From: Micrococcaceae bacterium | GTDB lineage: Bacteria > Actinomycetota > Actinomycetes > Actinomycetales > Micrococcaceae | Reading direction: 5' to 3' | Assembly (NCBI GenBank): GCA_013393415.1 | Contig: JABXHI010000041.1 | Location: forward strand, 35,950-99,949 | DNA: 64,000 nt | In this document: one piece after another, positions 26,506-36,700 of the stretch | How the letters are laid out: the number at the start of each line of letters is the position of its first letter | How positions within the stretch are numbered: the stretch's first letter is position 1 | Program-made: the position numbers and the translations under genes | The notes under the pieces: generated by a model | What the model saw: the letters and a program-made list of their open reading frames with translations, nothing else | The model's database searches: none | Told to the model about the DNA's origin: nothing

Positions 26506-27399
26506 ATGTGTGGAATCGCTGGAATCCACCTGCGTGATGAGTCACTCTATCCGCAGTTAGGTTCACTCCTGCATGAGATGGTCGAAGGAATCGTCGTACG
26601 CGGGCCAGACTCTGCTGGCGTCGCGCTTTACGGTGACCGTGAGCGTTTGCCCGAGAACTATTCATCCGTATCCATGCTGAGCGCACCGGAAGATATCGTC
26701 GAACGCGTCCGAGCCAAACTGCCCGACGCTGATGTCAGCGGCGAAGAAATGGCCGAGACGAGCTACATTCGCGCAAAGGTTGCTAGCAAAGAGCTCGTCA
26801 AAGTCATCCGCGAAGTCGCACCCGAAGCCCGCCAAATTGGCACCGGCGATGACATGGTCGTTTATAAAGGTGTTGGCCATCCGATGGATCTCGCCGAAGA
26901 ATTCCGTCTCGGGGAGACCACCGGTTGGCAGGGCGTCATCCATACGCGTCTTGCAACGGAGTCCGCTGTGGATGCTGAAGGCGCACACCCATACTCCGTA
27001 GGCACCGGACTGTCCCTGGTACACAACGGATCATTCTCCAACCACTCGACCATCCGCCGCGAACTGCAGGATGCTGGCGTGGAGTTTAACTCTCAGAATG
27101 ACACTGAGGTTGCTGCCCAGTACATTTCCTACCGTATGGAAGAAAAAGGCGAGGATCTAGATACCGCGATCCGCGCGCTCAGTGAGACCTTCGACGGCTT
27201 CTACACCCTGCTTGTGACCACCCAAGATGGCTTCGCCGTTGCCCGTGACGAATTCGCGTGCAAGCCTGCCATCGTTGCCGAGCACCCAAACTGGGTAGCT
27301 ATGGCTTCGGAGTTCCAGGCCATGGCCCATCTGCCAGGCATTGAAGATGCAGAAATTTTCGAACCAGAGCCAGGGAAGGTCTACACATGGAATCGCTAA
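26506..27399 (+). CDS. mgsA: N-methylglutamate synthase subunit A (glutamine amidotransferase class II)
   Basis: A 297-residue class II glutamine amidotransferase domain protein starting M-C-G-I-A-G; after Met removal Cys2 is the nucleophile. R-G-P-D-S-A-G-V, the H-T-R-L-A-T segment and H-N-G-S-F-S-N are the other family motifs. It corresponds to the GltB1/GlxB/MgsA component of archaeal-type split glutamate synthase. AGGAGGT precedes the ATG, and TACAAT at 26462-26467 could be an internal -10. It overlaps mgsB by 13 nt. In the methylamine route MgsABC forms N-methylglutamate from gamma-glutamylmethylamide. Confidence 0.84.
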   Translation: MCGIAGIHLRDESLYPQLGSLLHEMVEGIVVRGPDSAGVALYGDRERLPENYSSVSMLSAPEDIVERVRAKLPDADVSGEEMAETSYIRAKVASKELVKVIREVAPEARQIGTGDDMVVYKGVGHPMDLAEEFRLGETTGWQGVIHTRLATESAVDAEGAHPYSVGTGLSLVHNGSFSNHSTIRRELQDAGVEFNSQNDTEVAAQYISYRMEEKGEDLDTAIRALSETFDGFYTLLVTTQDGFAVARDEFACKPAIVAEHPNWVAMASEFQAMAHLPGIEDAEIFEPEPGKVYTWNR

Positions 27400-28085
27400 C
27401 AGACACCACAGTAGAAGTTGACCTGAACGAAAAATCTGTTCGAGACCTCAACGCAGCACTGCACGCACCAACCGCGAAGAGCTACAAAGTCACCAACCCA
27501 CGGGGTGTGCACTCGGTAGCCGTAGGCGTCAAAGACGATATCGACGTCGTGATCGACGGAGATGTAGGGTACTACTGCGCGGGCATGCACCAAAACGGCA
27601 ACATCACCGTCACCGGTATGGCAGGTCCTGGCGTTGCCGAAAACATGATGTCGGGCAAGGTCCATATCAACGGTCACGCCTCCCAATCAGCAGCAGCTAC
27701 CGCCCACGGCGGACTGCTCGTGGTTGACGGCAACGCGTCAACGCGTTGTGGCATCTCGCTCAAAGGTGGCGACATTGTCGTCAAAGGCAATATCGGCGGT
27801 CTCAGCGCATTCATGGCCCAGGCCGGCCGTATGGTCGTGTGTGGCGATGCCGGTGAAGCACTGGGCGACTCGATTTTTGAAGCTCGCCTGTACGTACGCG
27901 GTAGCGTCGCATCCCTCGGCGCCGACTGCATCGCCAAAGAAATGCGCGACGAACACCGGCAAGAGCTGGTACAGCTGTTGAAAGATGCGGGCATGGAAGA
28001 CGAAGCCAACGATGCTGACTACGTCGACTCCTTTACCCGCTACGGCTCTGCGCGTACCCTGTACCACTTCAATTCTGGAGAGTAA
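27387..28085 (+). CDS. mgsB: N-methylglutamate synthase subunit B (GXGXG domain)
   Basis: A 232-residue protein made of the GXGXG beta-helix that forms the C-terminal part of large glutamate synthase subunits (residues about 35-200), with repeated glycine strands such as V-I-D-G-D-V-G-Y-Y and G-L-L-V-V-D-G-N-A. It corresponds to GltB3/GlxC/MgsB. Its 3' end abuts mgsC directly (stop TAA then ATG). No transmembrane or signal segments, so cytoplasmic. The three subunits together perform what a single GltB polypeptide does. Confidence 0.84.
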   Translation: MESLTDTTVEVDLNEKSVRDLNAALHAPTAKSYKVTNPRGVHSVAVGVKDDIDVVIDGDVGYYCAGMHQNGNITVTGMAGPGVAENMMSGKVHINGHASQSAAATAHGGLLVVDGNASTRCGISLKGGDIVVKGNIGGLSAFMAQAGRMVVCGDAGEALGDSIFEARLYVRGSVASLGADCIAKEMRDEHRQELVQLLKDAGMEDEANDADYVDSFTRYGSARTLYHFNSGE

Positions 28086-29414
28086 ATGAGAAGTCCTGAA
28101 GATCGTGGACTCCGCGAGTCCGCCATTTTTAACAAAGCGTCCATCGCTGCCATCCAGCATGCTGCCGACACGGGCGTGTACGACATCCGCGGTTGGGGCG
28201 CCAAGCGCGACGTGCCACACTTTGACGACTTGCTGTTCCTGGGGTCTGCCATCTCGCGGTACCCCATGGAAGGCTATCGCGAACGCTGTGATACCGACGT
28301 CACCATGGGTGCTGACACTGCATCACAACCCATGGAACTCGACATTCCGATTACGATTGCCGGTATGAGCTTCGGCGCGCTGTCTGCCCAGGCAAAGGAA
28401 GCCCTGGGCCGCGGCGCATCCGCCATGGGAACCTCAACAACCACCGGTGACGGCGGTATGACCGACGAAGAGCGTCATCATTCCTCCAAGCTGGTCTACC
28501 AGCTGCTGCCATCGCGCTACGGCATGAACCCAGATCACCTGCGCCAAGCAGACGCGATCGAGGTTGTTGTCAGCCAGGGTGCAAAACCAGGCGGAAGCGG
28601 TATGCTGCTGGGCCAAAAGATTTCCGAGCGTGTTGCCGAGATGCGCACCCTGCCACAGGGCATCGACCAGCGCAGCGCATGCCGTCACCCAGACTGGACC
28701 GGACCAGACGACCTGACACTGAAGATCGAAGAACTTCGCGAAATCACCGACTGGAAAGTCCCAATCCACGTCAAAGTGGCTGCCTCACGTCCCTACTACG
28801 ACACGAAGCTGGCCGTTGCCGCCGGCGCTGACGTCGTCGTGGTTGACGGCATGCAGGGCGGTACCGCTGCGACCCAGGAAGTGTTCATCGAACACGTTGG
28901 CATTCCGACCCTTGCTGCCATCCGACCAGCCGTCGAAGCACTCAAGGAAATGGGCGTCCACCGCAAAGTGAAGCTCATCATCTCCGGTGGTATTCGCACC
29001 GGCGCGGACGTCGCCAAGGCTCTGGCACTGGGCGCAGATACCGTCGCCATCGGCACTGCGGCCCTCATCGCGCTGGGTGACAATGACCCACGCTGGGCCG
29101 AGGAGTACGAGCAAATCGGTTCGGCTGCCGGCTACTACGACGACTTCCACGAAGGTCGCGACCCTGCCGGAATTACCACGCAGGACCCCGAACTCTCCAA
29201 GCGCCTGGATCCGGTAGCAGCAGGTAAACGCCTCGCGAACTACCTGCAGGTGCTGACTCTGGAAGCCCAGACCATCGCGCGTGCCTGCGGGAAATCACAC
29301 GTGACGCACCTCGAGCCAGAAGACCTCGTCGCACTCACCATTGAGTCGTCTGCGATGACCGGTCTGCCACTGGCCGGAACCAACTGGGTCCCGGGACAAG
29401 ACGGTGGGCTGTAA
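28086..29414 (+). CDS. mgsC: N-methylglutamate synthase subunit C (FMN-binding)
   Basis: A 442-residue FMN-binding glutamate-synthase catalytic domain (TIM barrel). Diagnostic segments are I-T-I-A-G-M-S-F-G-A-L-S, T-T-T-G-D-G-G-M, S-Q-G-A-K-P-G-G-S-G-M-L-L-G and I-S-G-G-I-R-T-G-A-D-V-A-K-A-L-A-L-G-A-D. In GltB the barrel holds FMN and a 3Fe-4S cluster; here Cys residues cluster near the C-terminal third (A-R-A-C-G-K). Corresponds to GlxD/MgsC. Last gene of gmaS-amt-mgsABC; a strong terminator follows. Confidence 0.87.
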   Translation: MRSPEDRGLRESAIFNKASIAAIQHAADTGVYDIRGWGAKRDVPHFDDLLFLGSAISRYPMEGYRERCDTDVTMGADTASQPMELDIPITIAGMSFGALSAQAKEALGRGASAMGTSTTTGDGGMTDEERHHSSKLVYQLLPSRYGMNPDHLRQADAIEVVVSQGAKPGGSGMLLGQKISERVAEMRTLPQGIDQRSACRHPDWTGPDDLTLKIEELREITDWKVPIHVKVAASRPYYDTKLAVAAGADVVVVDGMQGGTAATQEVFIEHVGIPTLAAIRPAVEALKEMGVHRKVKLIISGGIRTGADVAKALALGADTVAIGTAALIALGDNDPRWAEEYEQIGSAAGYYDDFHEGRDPAGITTQDPELSKRLDPVAAGKRLANYLQVLTLEAQTIARACGKSHVTHLEPEDLVALTIESSAMTGLPLAGTNWVPGQDGGL

Positions 29415-29459
29415 CTCCTGACATAGTGCAGAGAGACAGCGCCGAGAGATAGCAACGCT

Positions 29460-29493
29460 GATGCCGTCCGAGGGAATCACCTCGGGCGGCATC
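29460..29493. terminator. Hairpin terminator after mgsC
   Basis: GATGCCGTCCGAGG (29460-29473) pairs with CCTCGGGCGGCATC (29480-29493) with one G-U pair and a six-base loop. It separates the convergent mgsC and selO genes. Confidence 0.75.
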
Positions 29494-29521
29494 ACTGCAT
29501 TTGAAGACGTTTTGGTGTCGC

Positions 29522-30973
29522 CTAGGTGCCACAGAACGTCTGGTAATTCAACGCAAACGCCATCGAAGCTGGCTGTTCAAACCGCTCAAGGGCCGCCCTG
29601 CGCGTGTAGGGATCCGTCACGGCAGCCGCCAAGGTATTGAACGTTTCGTAGTTCCCATCGGTCACAGCATCCTCGATCGCATCCTCCACGAGATGATTGC
29701 GCGGAATATAGACCGGGTTATGCTTCGCGACCGCCTCTACATCAGGACGCATATCTAACCAACGCCGATACCAAGCTGATAACTCTAACGAGATGTCGGC
29801 GGGAATCTCACCCGACTCCGCGATCCGTGCAAGTCCTGCAAAGAACGACGTGAAATCCGTGTCCGTAGCCCGCAGCTGTTCTAATACTTCGGTGCCCAGA
29901 CTGGCGCCATCCTCGACATCGGAAATACCCAGACGGCGCACAAAGCCTGTAGCCCATGCCTCGGAGTAGATCGAGCGAAAGCACACCACGGTTTCCGTTG
30001 CGGCAGTGACCGCCTCATCTTGAGTCAAGAGTTGTTCATCACCCGGCTGCATGATGACGGGTAACAGTGCCTCGGCGAAGCGAGACAGATTCCATTCGGC
30101 GATGACCGGCTGATTCCCGTAGGCATACCGTCCCGCGAAATCGATCGACGAAAACACCGCATTGGGATCGAAAGCATCGAGAAAGGCCACCGGACCGAAG
30201 TCAATCGAATGCCCCGCGATCGTCATATTATCGGTGTTCATCACCCCGTGGATCAGGCCCGCGTGCATCCACGATGCCAACAGCTGCGCCTGACGGGCCA
30301 CCACGTGCTCTAACAGGGCGAGTGCAGGGTTCTCGGCCTCAACATGCGGATAATGACGCGTCAGACTGTAATTCGTCACCCGTTGGAGCAACTCCAAGTC
30401 CTTTTTGGCGCGGACATATTGAAACGTCCCGACGCGAATGTGGGACGGGCCCGTACGGACGAGGACCGCAGCGGGCTGTTCGGCCTCCCGCAAGATGGTG
30501 TTGCCGGTGGTGATCACGGCCAGCGCGCGGGAGGTTGAAATGCCCAGCGCATACACGGCCTCGGAGATCAGATACTCGCGCAGCATAGGGCCCAGTGCCG
30601 CGTACCCGTCAGAGCCAGGACGAGAAAAAGGTGTGGGACCGCTGCCCTTCAGATGGATGTCGATCAGCTGGTCATCGACGGTCAGTTCCCCGGTGAGCAC
30701 GGCACGACCATCGCCGAGTAACGGAACGTAGCCACCGAATTGGTGGCCGGCATACGCCTGGGCGAAGGGCTCGGTGGAATCGGGCAGCGTGTGGCCCAAC
30801 AGAAAGTCGATGCCCTCGCCCGTGGTGAGCCATGCGGGATCGAGGCCGATCTCGATGGCGAGTTCGTGGTTGAGTAGCACCAGCTGAGGGTCGGGTGTCG
30901 GAGCAGGTGTGGCGTGCCGGACGAGCTCAGGGAACGCATCGGCATACTGTGAGGTGAGATGTGGGAGGCTCAT
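29522..30973 (-). CDS. selO: SelO (YdiU) protein AMPylase
   Basis: A 483-residue SelO/YdiU pseudokinase, which AMPylates Ser/Thr/Tyr residues of target proteins using inverted ATP. Typical are A-Y-A-G-H-Q-F-G-G-Y-V-P-L-L-G-D-G-R-A near 92-108, L-K-G-S-G-P-T-P-F-S-R, the G-V-M-N-T-D-N-M loop (metal Asp/Asn) and I-D-F-G-P-V-A-F-L-D-A-F. The last three residues are Cys-Gly-Thr: the Cys is third from the end, exactly where animal SelO has selenocysteine and E. coli SelO a redox Cys. The codon is TGC, so this is the Cys form although the genome encodes Sec machinery. Redox-linked, cytoplasmic, monocistronic. Confidence 0.92.
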   Translation of the reverse strand: MSLPHLTSQYADAFPELVRHATPAPTPDPQLVLLNHELAIEIGLDPAWLTTGEGIDFLLGHTLPDSTEPFAQAYAGHQFGGYVPLLGDGRAVLTGELTVDDQLIDIHLKGSGPTPFSRPGSDGYAALGPMLREYLISEAVYALGISTSRALAVITTGNTILREAEQPAAVLVRTGPSHIRVGTFQYVRAKKDLELLQRVTNYSLTRHYPHVEAENPALALLEHVVARQAQLLASWMHAGLIHGVMNTDNMTIAGHSIDFGPVAFLDAFDPNAVFSSIDFAGRYAYGNQPVIAEWNLSRFAEALLPVIMQPGDEQLLTQDEAVTAATETVVCFRSIYSEAWATGFVRRLGISDVEDGASLGTEVLEQLRATDTDFTSFFAGLARIAESGEIPADISLELSAWYRRWLDMRPDVEAVAKHNPVYIPRNHLVEDAIEDAVTDGNYETFNTLAAAVTDPYTRRAALERFEQPASMAFALNYQTFCGT

Positions 30974-31070
30974 AACCGCTCCTTAAAGTTTGGTTGCCTC
31001 ACACAATAGTCACCTCAAGCGGCCGCGGATAGGGGATGAGTCACGGGTGAACACAAAACGGCCCGTGCGG

Positions 31071-32711
31071 TTAGTGGCCCTGGAAGGCTTCGGCCAACCA
31101 CCACGAGCCGCCATCGTTGGCGATCTTCGCGTCGATGACCAGGGGAGCGGTGGGTGAGGAGTCCAGCCATTGGGTGACGTAGTTCAGGTCCGCGACGTCT
31201 TTGACGGTGATGGCCTCGGCGCCAAAACCACGTGCGATGGAGGCGATGTCAGTGTCCGGGAAGACGACGGTGTCCAAATCGTGGTCATCGCCGAAGTGAT
31301 GAATCTCTGCACTGTAGGCCGCATCGTTGTACACCAGGACGACCAAAGGGATGCGGTGGCGTACCGCGGTTTCTAATTCGTGGATGGCCATCAAAAATCC
31401 TCCATCGCCGGTTCCGAGCACGGGCAACCGGTCGGGTTGAGCAAAAGCCGAACCCAGGGTGGTGTAGAGCCCCAGCCCGATGGATTGGAAGGCCTGGGTG
31501 AAACAGAAGCCAAATTCGTCGGGGACATCCAAATACTGGGACGGGTAGCCCATAAAATTCCCCGAATCGATGGCGACGACGCGCTCGTCCGGCAGGAGCT
31601 CGTTGAGTCGCTTCGTGACCTCGCGCGGGTCCACAAGTTGACCGGCAACCCCGATATCTGGGGTCTCGGTTTGGTCCCAGCGGGCGCCGGTGGCAATACG
31701 CTCTCGAATGTTGTCGGTGCGGTACCGCTGCGGTTGGTCCTTGCTCATCCACGCCATAGCATCGATTGCGGTCGCGGCAGCATCAGCCACCACGCCGAGA
31801 TCCACGGGGCGGTGCGCGCCGATGGCCGCATCGTGGGTATCGATCTGGACGACTGTGGTGTCCGTGCCGATGAGCTTGCCGCCACGCATCGTCCACATAT
31901 TCAACGCGCTGCCGAAGGCCACGATGAGATCGGCGTTGGTAATCAACTCGGCGGTCAACGGCGACGAGAAGCCACCCGAGATACCGAGGTTGAACGCGTC
32001 GTCATTGAACAGCCCCTTGGCCACGGCACTGGTGGCCACCAGTGCGCCGGACTGTTGCGCCAGCGCGGTGATTTCAGCTTTCGCACCGCGACCTCCCCGA
32101 CCGGCAAGAAACACGGGGCTTTCGGCGGCCTCCAACAACTCGACAAGTTGGGTCAGCGACCGTTGGTCGGGGCGCTGCGCGGGGGCGACTTCGACGGCCA
32201 GTTCCGCGATGCTGCCGACGGCTGGGGCATCTTGCACGTCCAAAGGGAGATTGAGTACGACGGTGGAACGCTCCCGCAGGGCAGTGCGGTAGGCGCGTAG
32301 GGTATCGGCGACCGCAGTTTCGGGGGTGTGCACGCGGTGTGCATTGGCGCCCAGACTGGTCGCAAACCCGTCTTGGTCCATCGCGAAGTTTGAATGTACG
32401 GCACCGCGGGAGGCCTCTGCGGCGAGCACCAGCACCGGACTATCGGATTTGGCGGCCTCACCAATACCGGTGGCCGCATTGGTCAGCCCGCATCCCTGGT
32501 GGAGCGAGACGGCGGCAACCTTGCCCGACATGCGAGCATATGCGTCGGCCATCGTGGCGGCCCCACCTTCGTGTCGGGTGGCAGTGAAGGGCACACCGGC
32601 ATCACGCAGGGCGTTGGTCAAATGAAAATTGCCGGAACCCACCACACCGAAGCTGTGGCCAACGCCAAGCTGTCCCAGTAGGGCACCGATTTGTTGGGCA
32701 ACGGTGGTCAT
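31071..32711 (-). CDS. TPP-dependent enzyme, acetolactate synthase-like
   Basis: A 546-residue thiamine-pyrophosphate enzyme with the three domains of the POX/AHAS family: Pyr domain (about 1-165) with the catalytic Glu in T-R-H-E-G-G-A-A, central domain (about 185-315), and PP domain with G-T-G-D-G-G-F-L-M near 417 and Y-N-D-A-A-Y-S at its end. It is not a canonical IlvB: the acetolactate synthase signatures are weak and no small subunit is present. The frame begins ten codons upstream, but ATG 32711 overlaps the cyclase stop by ATGA and has GGAGGGGG. It forms a two-gene operon with the cyclase. Substrate unknown. Confidence 0.8.
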   Translation of the reverse strand: MTTVAQQIGALLGQLGVGHSFGVVGSGNFHLTNALRDAGVPFTATRHEGGAATMADAYARMSGKVAAVSLHQGCGLTNAATGIGEAAKSDSPVLVLAAEASRGAVHSNFAMDQDGFATSLGANAHRVHTPETAVADTLRAYRTALRERSTVVLNLPLDVQDAPAVGSIAELAVEVAPAQRPDQRSLTQLVELLEAAESPVFLAGRGGRGAKAEITALAQQSGALVATSAVAKGLFNDDAFNLGISGGFSSPLTAELITNADLIVAFGSALNMWTMRGGKLIGTDTTVVQIDTHDAAIGAHRPVDLGVVADAAATAIDAMAWMSKDQPQRYRTDNIRERIATGARWDQTETPDIGVAGQLVDPREVTKRLNELLPDERVVAIDSGNFMGYPSQYLDVPDEFGFCFTQAFQSIGLGLYTTLGSAFAQPDRLPVLGTGDGGFLMAIHELETAVRHRIPLVVLVYNDAAYSAEIHHFGDDHDLDTVVFPDTDIASIARGFGAEAITVKDVADLNYVTQWLDSSPTAPLVIDAKIANDGGSWWLAEAFQGH

Positions 32712-33502
32712 GCCCCCTCCACCAGTGCGAACACGCGGCACGGTGAGGCGGTCCCGCCAACAATCGGCAACGGCGACACGATAATGACCGCCCCGCGCGT
32801 TGGCAGTTTCGCCAGGTTCTGCAGCGAGGTGATGCCGTATTTATCGTTACCCAGCAGGTGATAGTGCATGGGAAAGGGTGGATCGAGTTCGGCGGCGTTG
32901 CCCTGGTCAATGCCCACAGTTTCCACGCCGATTCCCGAGATCGTCGTTTCCTCGGCCAACCAGCGCGAGCACTCGGCCGAGAACCCTGGCGTGTGGGAAC
33001 CCGTTGCATCGGCGTTCAAAAATGCTGCTTGATCGTGGGCGTATTGATCCCACCCCGTCCGAAACAGCAGCCAGCCGTTTTCGGGTAGGGGACCGTGTTC
33101 GGCAACCCAAGCTTGGATGTGTTCGACCTCGATCAGAAAATCGGGATCCTGGGCTGACTCGGTACTGAAATCTAGCACGACGGCGGGCCCAACCAAACGC
33201 TCCGGTTCGATCTGGGCCACATCTTTGCCATCTCGGCCGGAAATCCAGTGGATGGGTGCATCGATGTGCGTGCCGACGTGCTCACCCTGGGAGAAGTTAT
33301 TATGTGCCCACATCGGACCGGCCTCGTCGAACCGTGCAACGTTTTGCAGGCTGAAATCATCCAGATTCGAAAACGGTTCGGGCAGGCGCAGGGTCGGCGT
33401 CGACGCTGACAACGTATTGGTTAGGTCAACGATGTTGACTGCCTGATCGGCAAGCCCGGCGGCCAATTGCGTCAGGGTGGTGGTCGCTGGTGGTGTCGTC
33501 AT
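32708..33502 (-). CDS. Cyclase family (kynurenine formamidase-like) hydrolase
   Basis: A 264-residue metal-dependent cyclase/formamidase-type hydrolase (PF04199). The active-site signature H-V-G-T-H-I-D-A-P-I-H-W is at about residues 74-85, with a later W-L-L-F-R-T-G-W segment and G-V-E-T-V-G-I-D-Q-G near the C-terminus. Relatives hydrolyse formylkynurenine, isatin or other cyclic amides. It precedes the TPP enzyme with a 4-nt overlap, suggesting that the ring-opened 2-oxo acid is passed to it (inference). ATG 33502 has CAGGAG before it. Confidence 0.85.
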   Translation of the reverse strand: MTTPPATTTLTQLAAGLADQAVNIVDLTNTLSASTPTLRLPEPFSNLDDFSLQNVARFDEAGPMWAHNNFSQGEHVGTHIDAPIHWISGRDGKDVAQIEPERLVGPAVVLDFSTESAQDPDFLIEVEHIQAWVAEHGPLPENGWLLFRTGWDQYAHDQAAFLNADATGSHTPGFSAECSRWLAEETTISGIGVETVGIDQGNAAELDPPFPMHYHLLGNDKYGITSLQNLAKLPTRGAVIIVSPLPIVGGTASPCRVFALVEGA

Positions 33503-33795
33503 AGCGGCTCCTGGTGTGAATAAGTGAAGTGGTGCTGTACTTAATATAGTGGAGTGCCGGCTGTCTGAGGCGTGAGTAACAGAAATAACACGGCTGCTGT
33601 GGTGGACGGCGGTGCGATTCTCACGCAGGAAGCGCCTCGGTATGCAGCGTGTTTTCTCCTACGAACGTTTCAATTTTACCTTCGTGTACTTATTGTTCAT
33701 GCGCTAGACAAGTGGCCTGGTTACGCTCAGCAATGTGGCGGTGTGATAGCACCGCCGACTCACTTGCACGCTCTCCCTTGGAAAGGAACTCATTC
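33503..33795. promoter_or_regulatory. Divergent promoter region, cyclase/GH92
   Basis: 293 bp without a supported gene; the large mannosidase start at 33796 is preceded by GAAAGGA 8 bp upstream. The A+T-rich stretch 33650-33700 is the likely promoter. No PHO box was found here. Confidence 0.35.
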
Positions 33796-36700
33796 ATGCC
33801 CACAGATTTTGAAGGGCGGCCTGTCACCTTACGGATTCCTCGAAGATTCCGTACTGGTATGGCCGCGACCATCGTGGCGGCCGTTGCTGCAGCCGGGCTA
33901 GTGTCGGCCCCTGTCAGCCACGCGGAACCGTCATCAGACATTACTGCATTCGATGCGGTGGATCAGTTCATTGGCACCGGATTTGACCACGACAACGGTG
34001 GTCGTGGTAACGATCATTACGGTAATACTTACCCGGGCGCCACGGTTCCCTTCGGGATGGTGCAATCCAGTCCGACTACGTATAAAACCGAAGATGGTGA
34101 GCAGTTCGGCGGTTACGAGTATTCCGCTGATCAGCTACGTGGTTTCGGAATGACGCGCTTGTCCGGAACAGGTTGCCGCTCCAACTATGGCGGATTCGAT
34201 TTTCCGGTCATGCCGTACACCGGTGAGATGGGCGAGTCAGATGTGCTGCCTACCAACCCTGCCGAGTCGATCAGTGAGTACTTCCTCGATTTTAAGCATG
34301 AGGACGAAGCCGCCGAGCCCGGGTATTACTCCGTGGGCCTGGAAGACGGCGTCGATGTAGAGCTCACCAGCACCACCCGTACATCGGTGAGCCGGTATGC
34401 TTTCGACGACAACGCTACGCTGATGTTTGATGCGGCAGGTTCGAATAACGACGTTTCATATGCCGATATTGCGTTTGATCCGGAAACCGGTGAACTGAGC
34501 GGTAGCGTGACCGCAAATATCGTGTGCAATGGTGGGGACCCCTACACCGCGTATTTCTCTGCCACCTTCGATCAGCAGGTGGAGGCTTATGGCACCTGGG
34601 ACGCTGTAGGCATGGAAACCGGTGACACGGTTGCCTCAACAGAATCCGCGCACGGCAGTGGTATGTGGCTGACCTTCGAAGACGGTGCGGATGTTACGTC
34701 CAAAACCGGACTGAGCTATGTTTCCGTGGAAGGTGCCCGCAATAATGCTTCCTCGGAGACGCAGGACGTGGACTTCGACGAAGTACGAGCACAAGCCCGA
34801 GGTACCTGGGAAGAAGCCCTAGGCACCGTCGACGCTCAGGGCGGCACCGAGGACGAACGGGTGAAACTCTACACTGCGCTGTATCACGCACTATTGCACC
34901 CGAACACTTTCCAAGATGCCGACGGTAGGTATCGTGGCTTTGACGACGAGGTCCACCAAATCGAAGATGGGCGAGACTTTTACGTCAACTTCTCCGGTTG
35001 GGATATGTACCGCGGTCAGGCCCAACTGCTGGCGATGCTCTTCCCTGAGCGAGGATCAGACATCAACCAGTCCATCGTGGCCATGGTAGAACAGTCCGGG
35101 CAGTGGACCAGCTGGCCGACCTACAACCGGGTCCAGACCAAAATGAGCGGCGACTCCCTCCAAACGATCGTCGCCAGCATCGATGATTTCGGCTCGACCG
35201 ACTACAATCGTGAAGCTGCGCTGGAATCCATGGTGCAATCGCAATCGCTTCCGGCTACCGACTCCGCCCGCTCGGATGCCGCGATTTACGGAGTGTTGGG
35301 CTGGGTCCCGGCAGACCGGAATAACGCTGCGACCTCACGCACGCTTGAATACGCGACCAACGACTTCTCGATCGCGCAGCTGGCCCAACGTCTCGGCGAC
35401 GAGGAAGCATATGACCTGTTCTCTCAACGAGGGCAAAACTGGAAGAACGTGTTCAACTTCGCCCGTGAACATATCGACGGTCGCGATAAGAACGGCTTCA
35501 TCAATGCGCCGCTGAATACGCAAGGCAATCAGTTCGAACAGTCCACCGGCAAGCAGTACGGCTTCAATGTCACCCAGAACATGGACGCACTGATCGAAGC
35601 CCGCGGTGGTGTTGAAACGGCCACCGAAGAGCTCGATGCCGTGTTGGAGGATCTGGATGGGGGTGCCTTCAGTGAGACCGCTTACTTGGCCAACCAACCA
35701 AGTTTCATCCTGCCTTGGGTGTACAACTGGCTGCAGGATCCTGCCAAGACCACTGATACCTTGTACCGTGCCACAACTGAGCTGTTCGACACCACCCCGA
35801 GCGGACTCTATGGCAACGACGACTTGGGGTCGCTGAGCGCCTGGTACGTGTGGGCAAATATTGGCATGATGCCAGCCATCTGGGGCACCGCCGATATGGT
35901 CGTTTCCGCCCCAATGTTCGAGTCCATAACCATCTCATCCCAGGGTTCTGACCGGACGGTTGAGATCAACGCGCCCGGCGCCGGCTCGACCACCAAGTAC
36001 GCGACGGGACTGTCCGTCAACGGCACCTCCCAGACCGCATCATGGCTGCCGGCTTCGTTCATGCAGAACGGCGGCGGCACCCTCGACTTCACGATGGACA
36101 CTGAGCCAGGATCATGGGGCACCGGTGAAGACGACGTTCCACCCTCCTATGATCATGGCGAAAACGCCCGGAACTCCGTTGGCACCACCAATGACGGTGC
36201 AGTCAACATGGGCGGCCTTGACGGCGGTGGTACCGGGTTGTCCCGTCAGGATCTTGAAGCCGCCGGTGTCACCGGCGGGGCAGAAATCAGCATGGGTGAA
36301 ACGGGCGTGACCTTTACCTGGCCGGATACCGCGCCGGGCGAAGCCGACCACTGGATTCCCAATGGTCAGGTGCTGGATTTTGAAGACACTCCTGCCTCTG
36401 GTATTTCGTTCATGGGCCTGGCCACAAATGGTCCCTCCCGTGGTACCGCAGAAGTGACCTACACCGATGGTACGACGCAGGACGTCGATGTGCGATTCAG
36501 TGACTGGGTTCCAGGCTCCATAGAGCCCGGCAACGTCCGATTGATTGAACTCACCCAGCGCAACACCCTCGATGGTGGCTCCGATTCTGCCGCACCGGTG
36601 GTATTCGGAACCTCAGTTGTCCCGCTGGATGAGGACAAGACCGTGAGCAGCGTGACCCTCCCAACCGAGGTGAGCCAGGGCATCATGCACATCTTCGATG

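Noticed and set aside
31380..32300. 306-codon plus-strand ORF antisense to the TPP enzyme
   Set aside because: The opposite strand has full TPP-domain motifs; this frame shows none.
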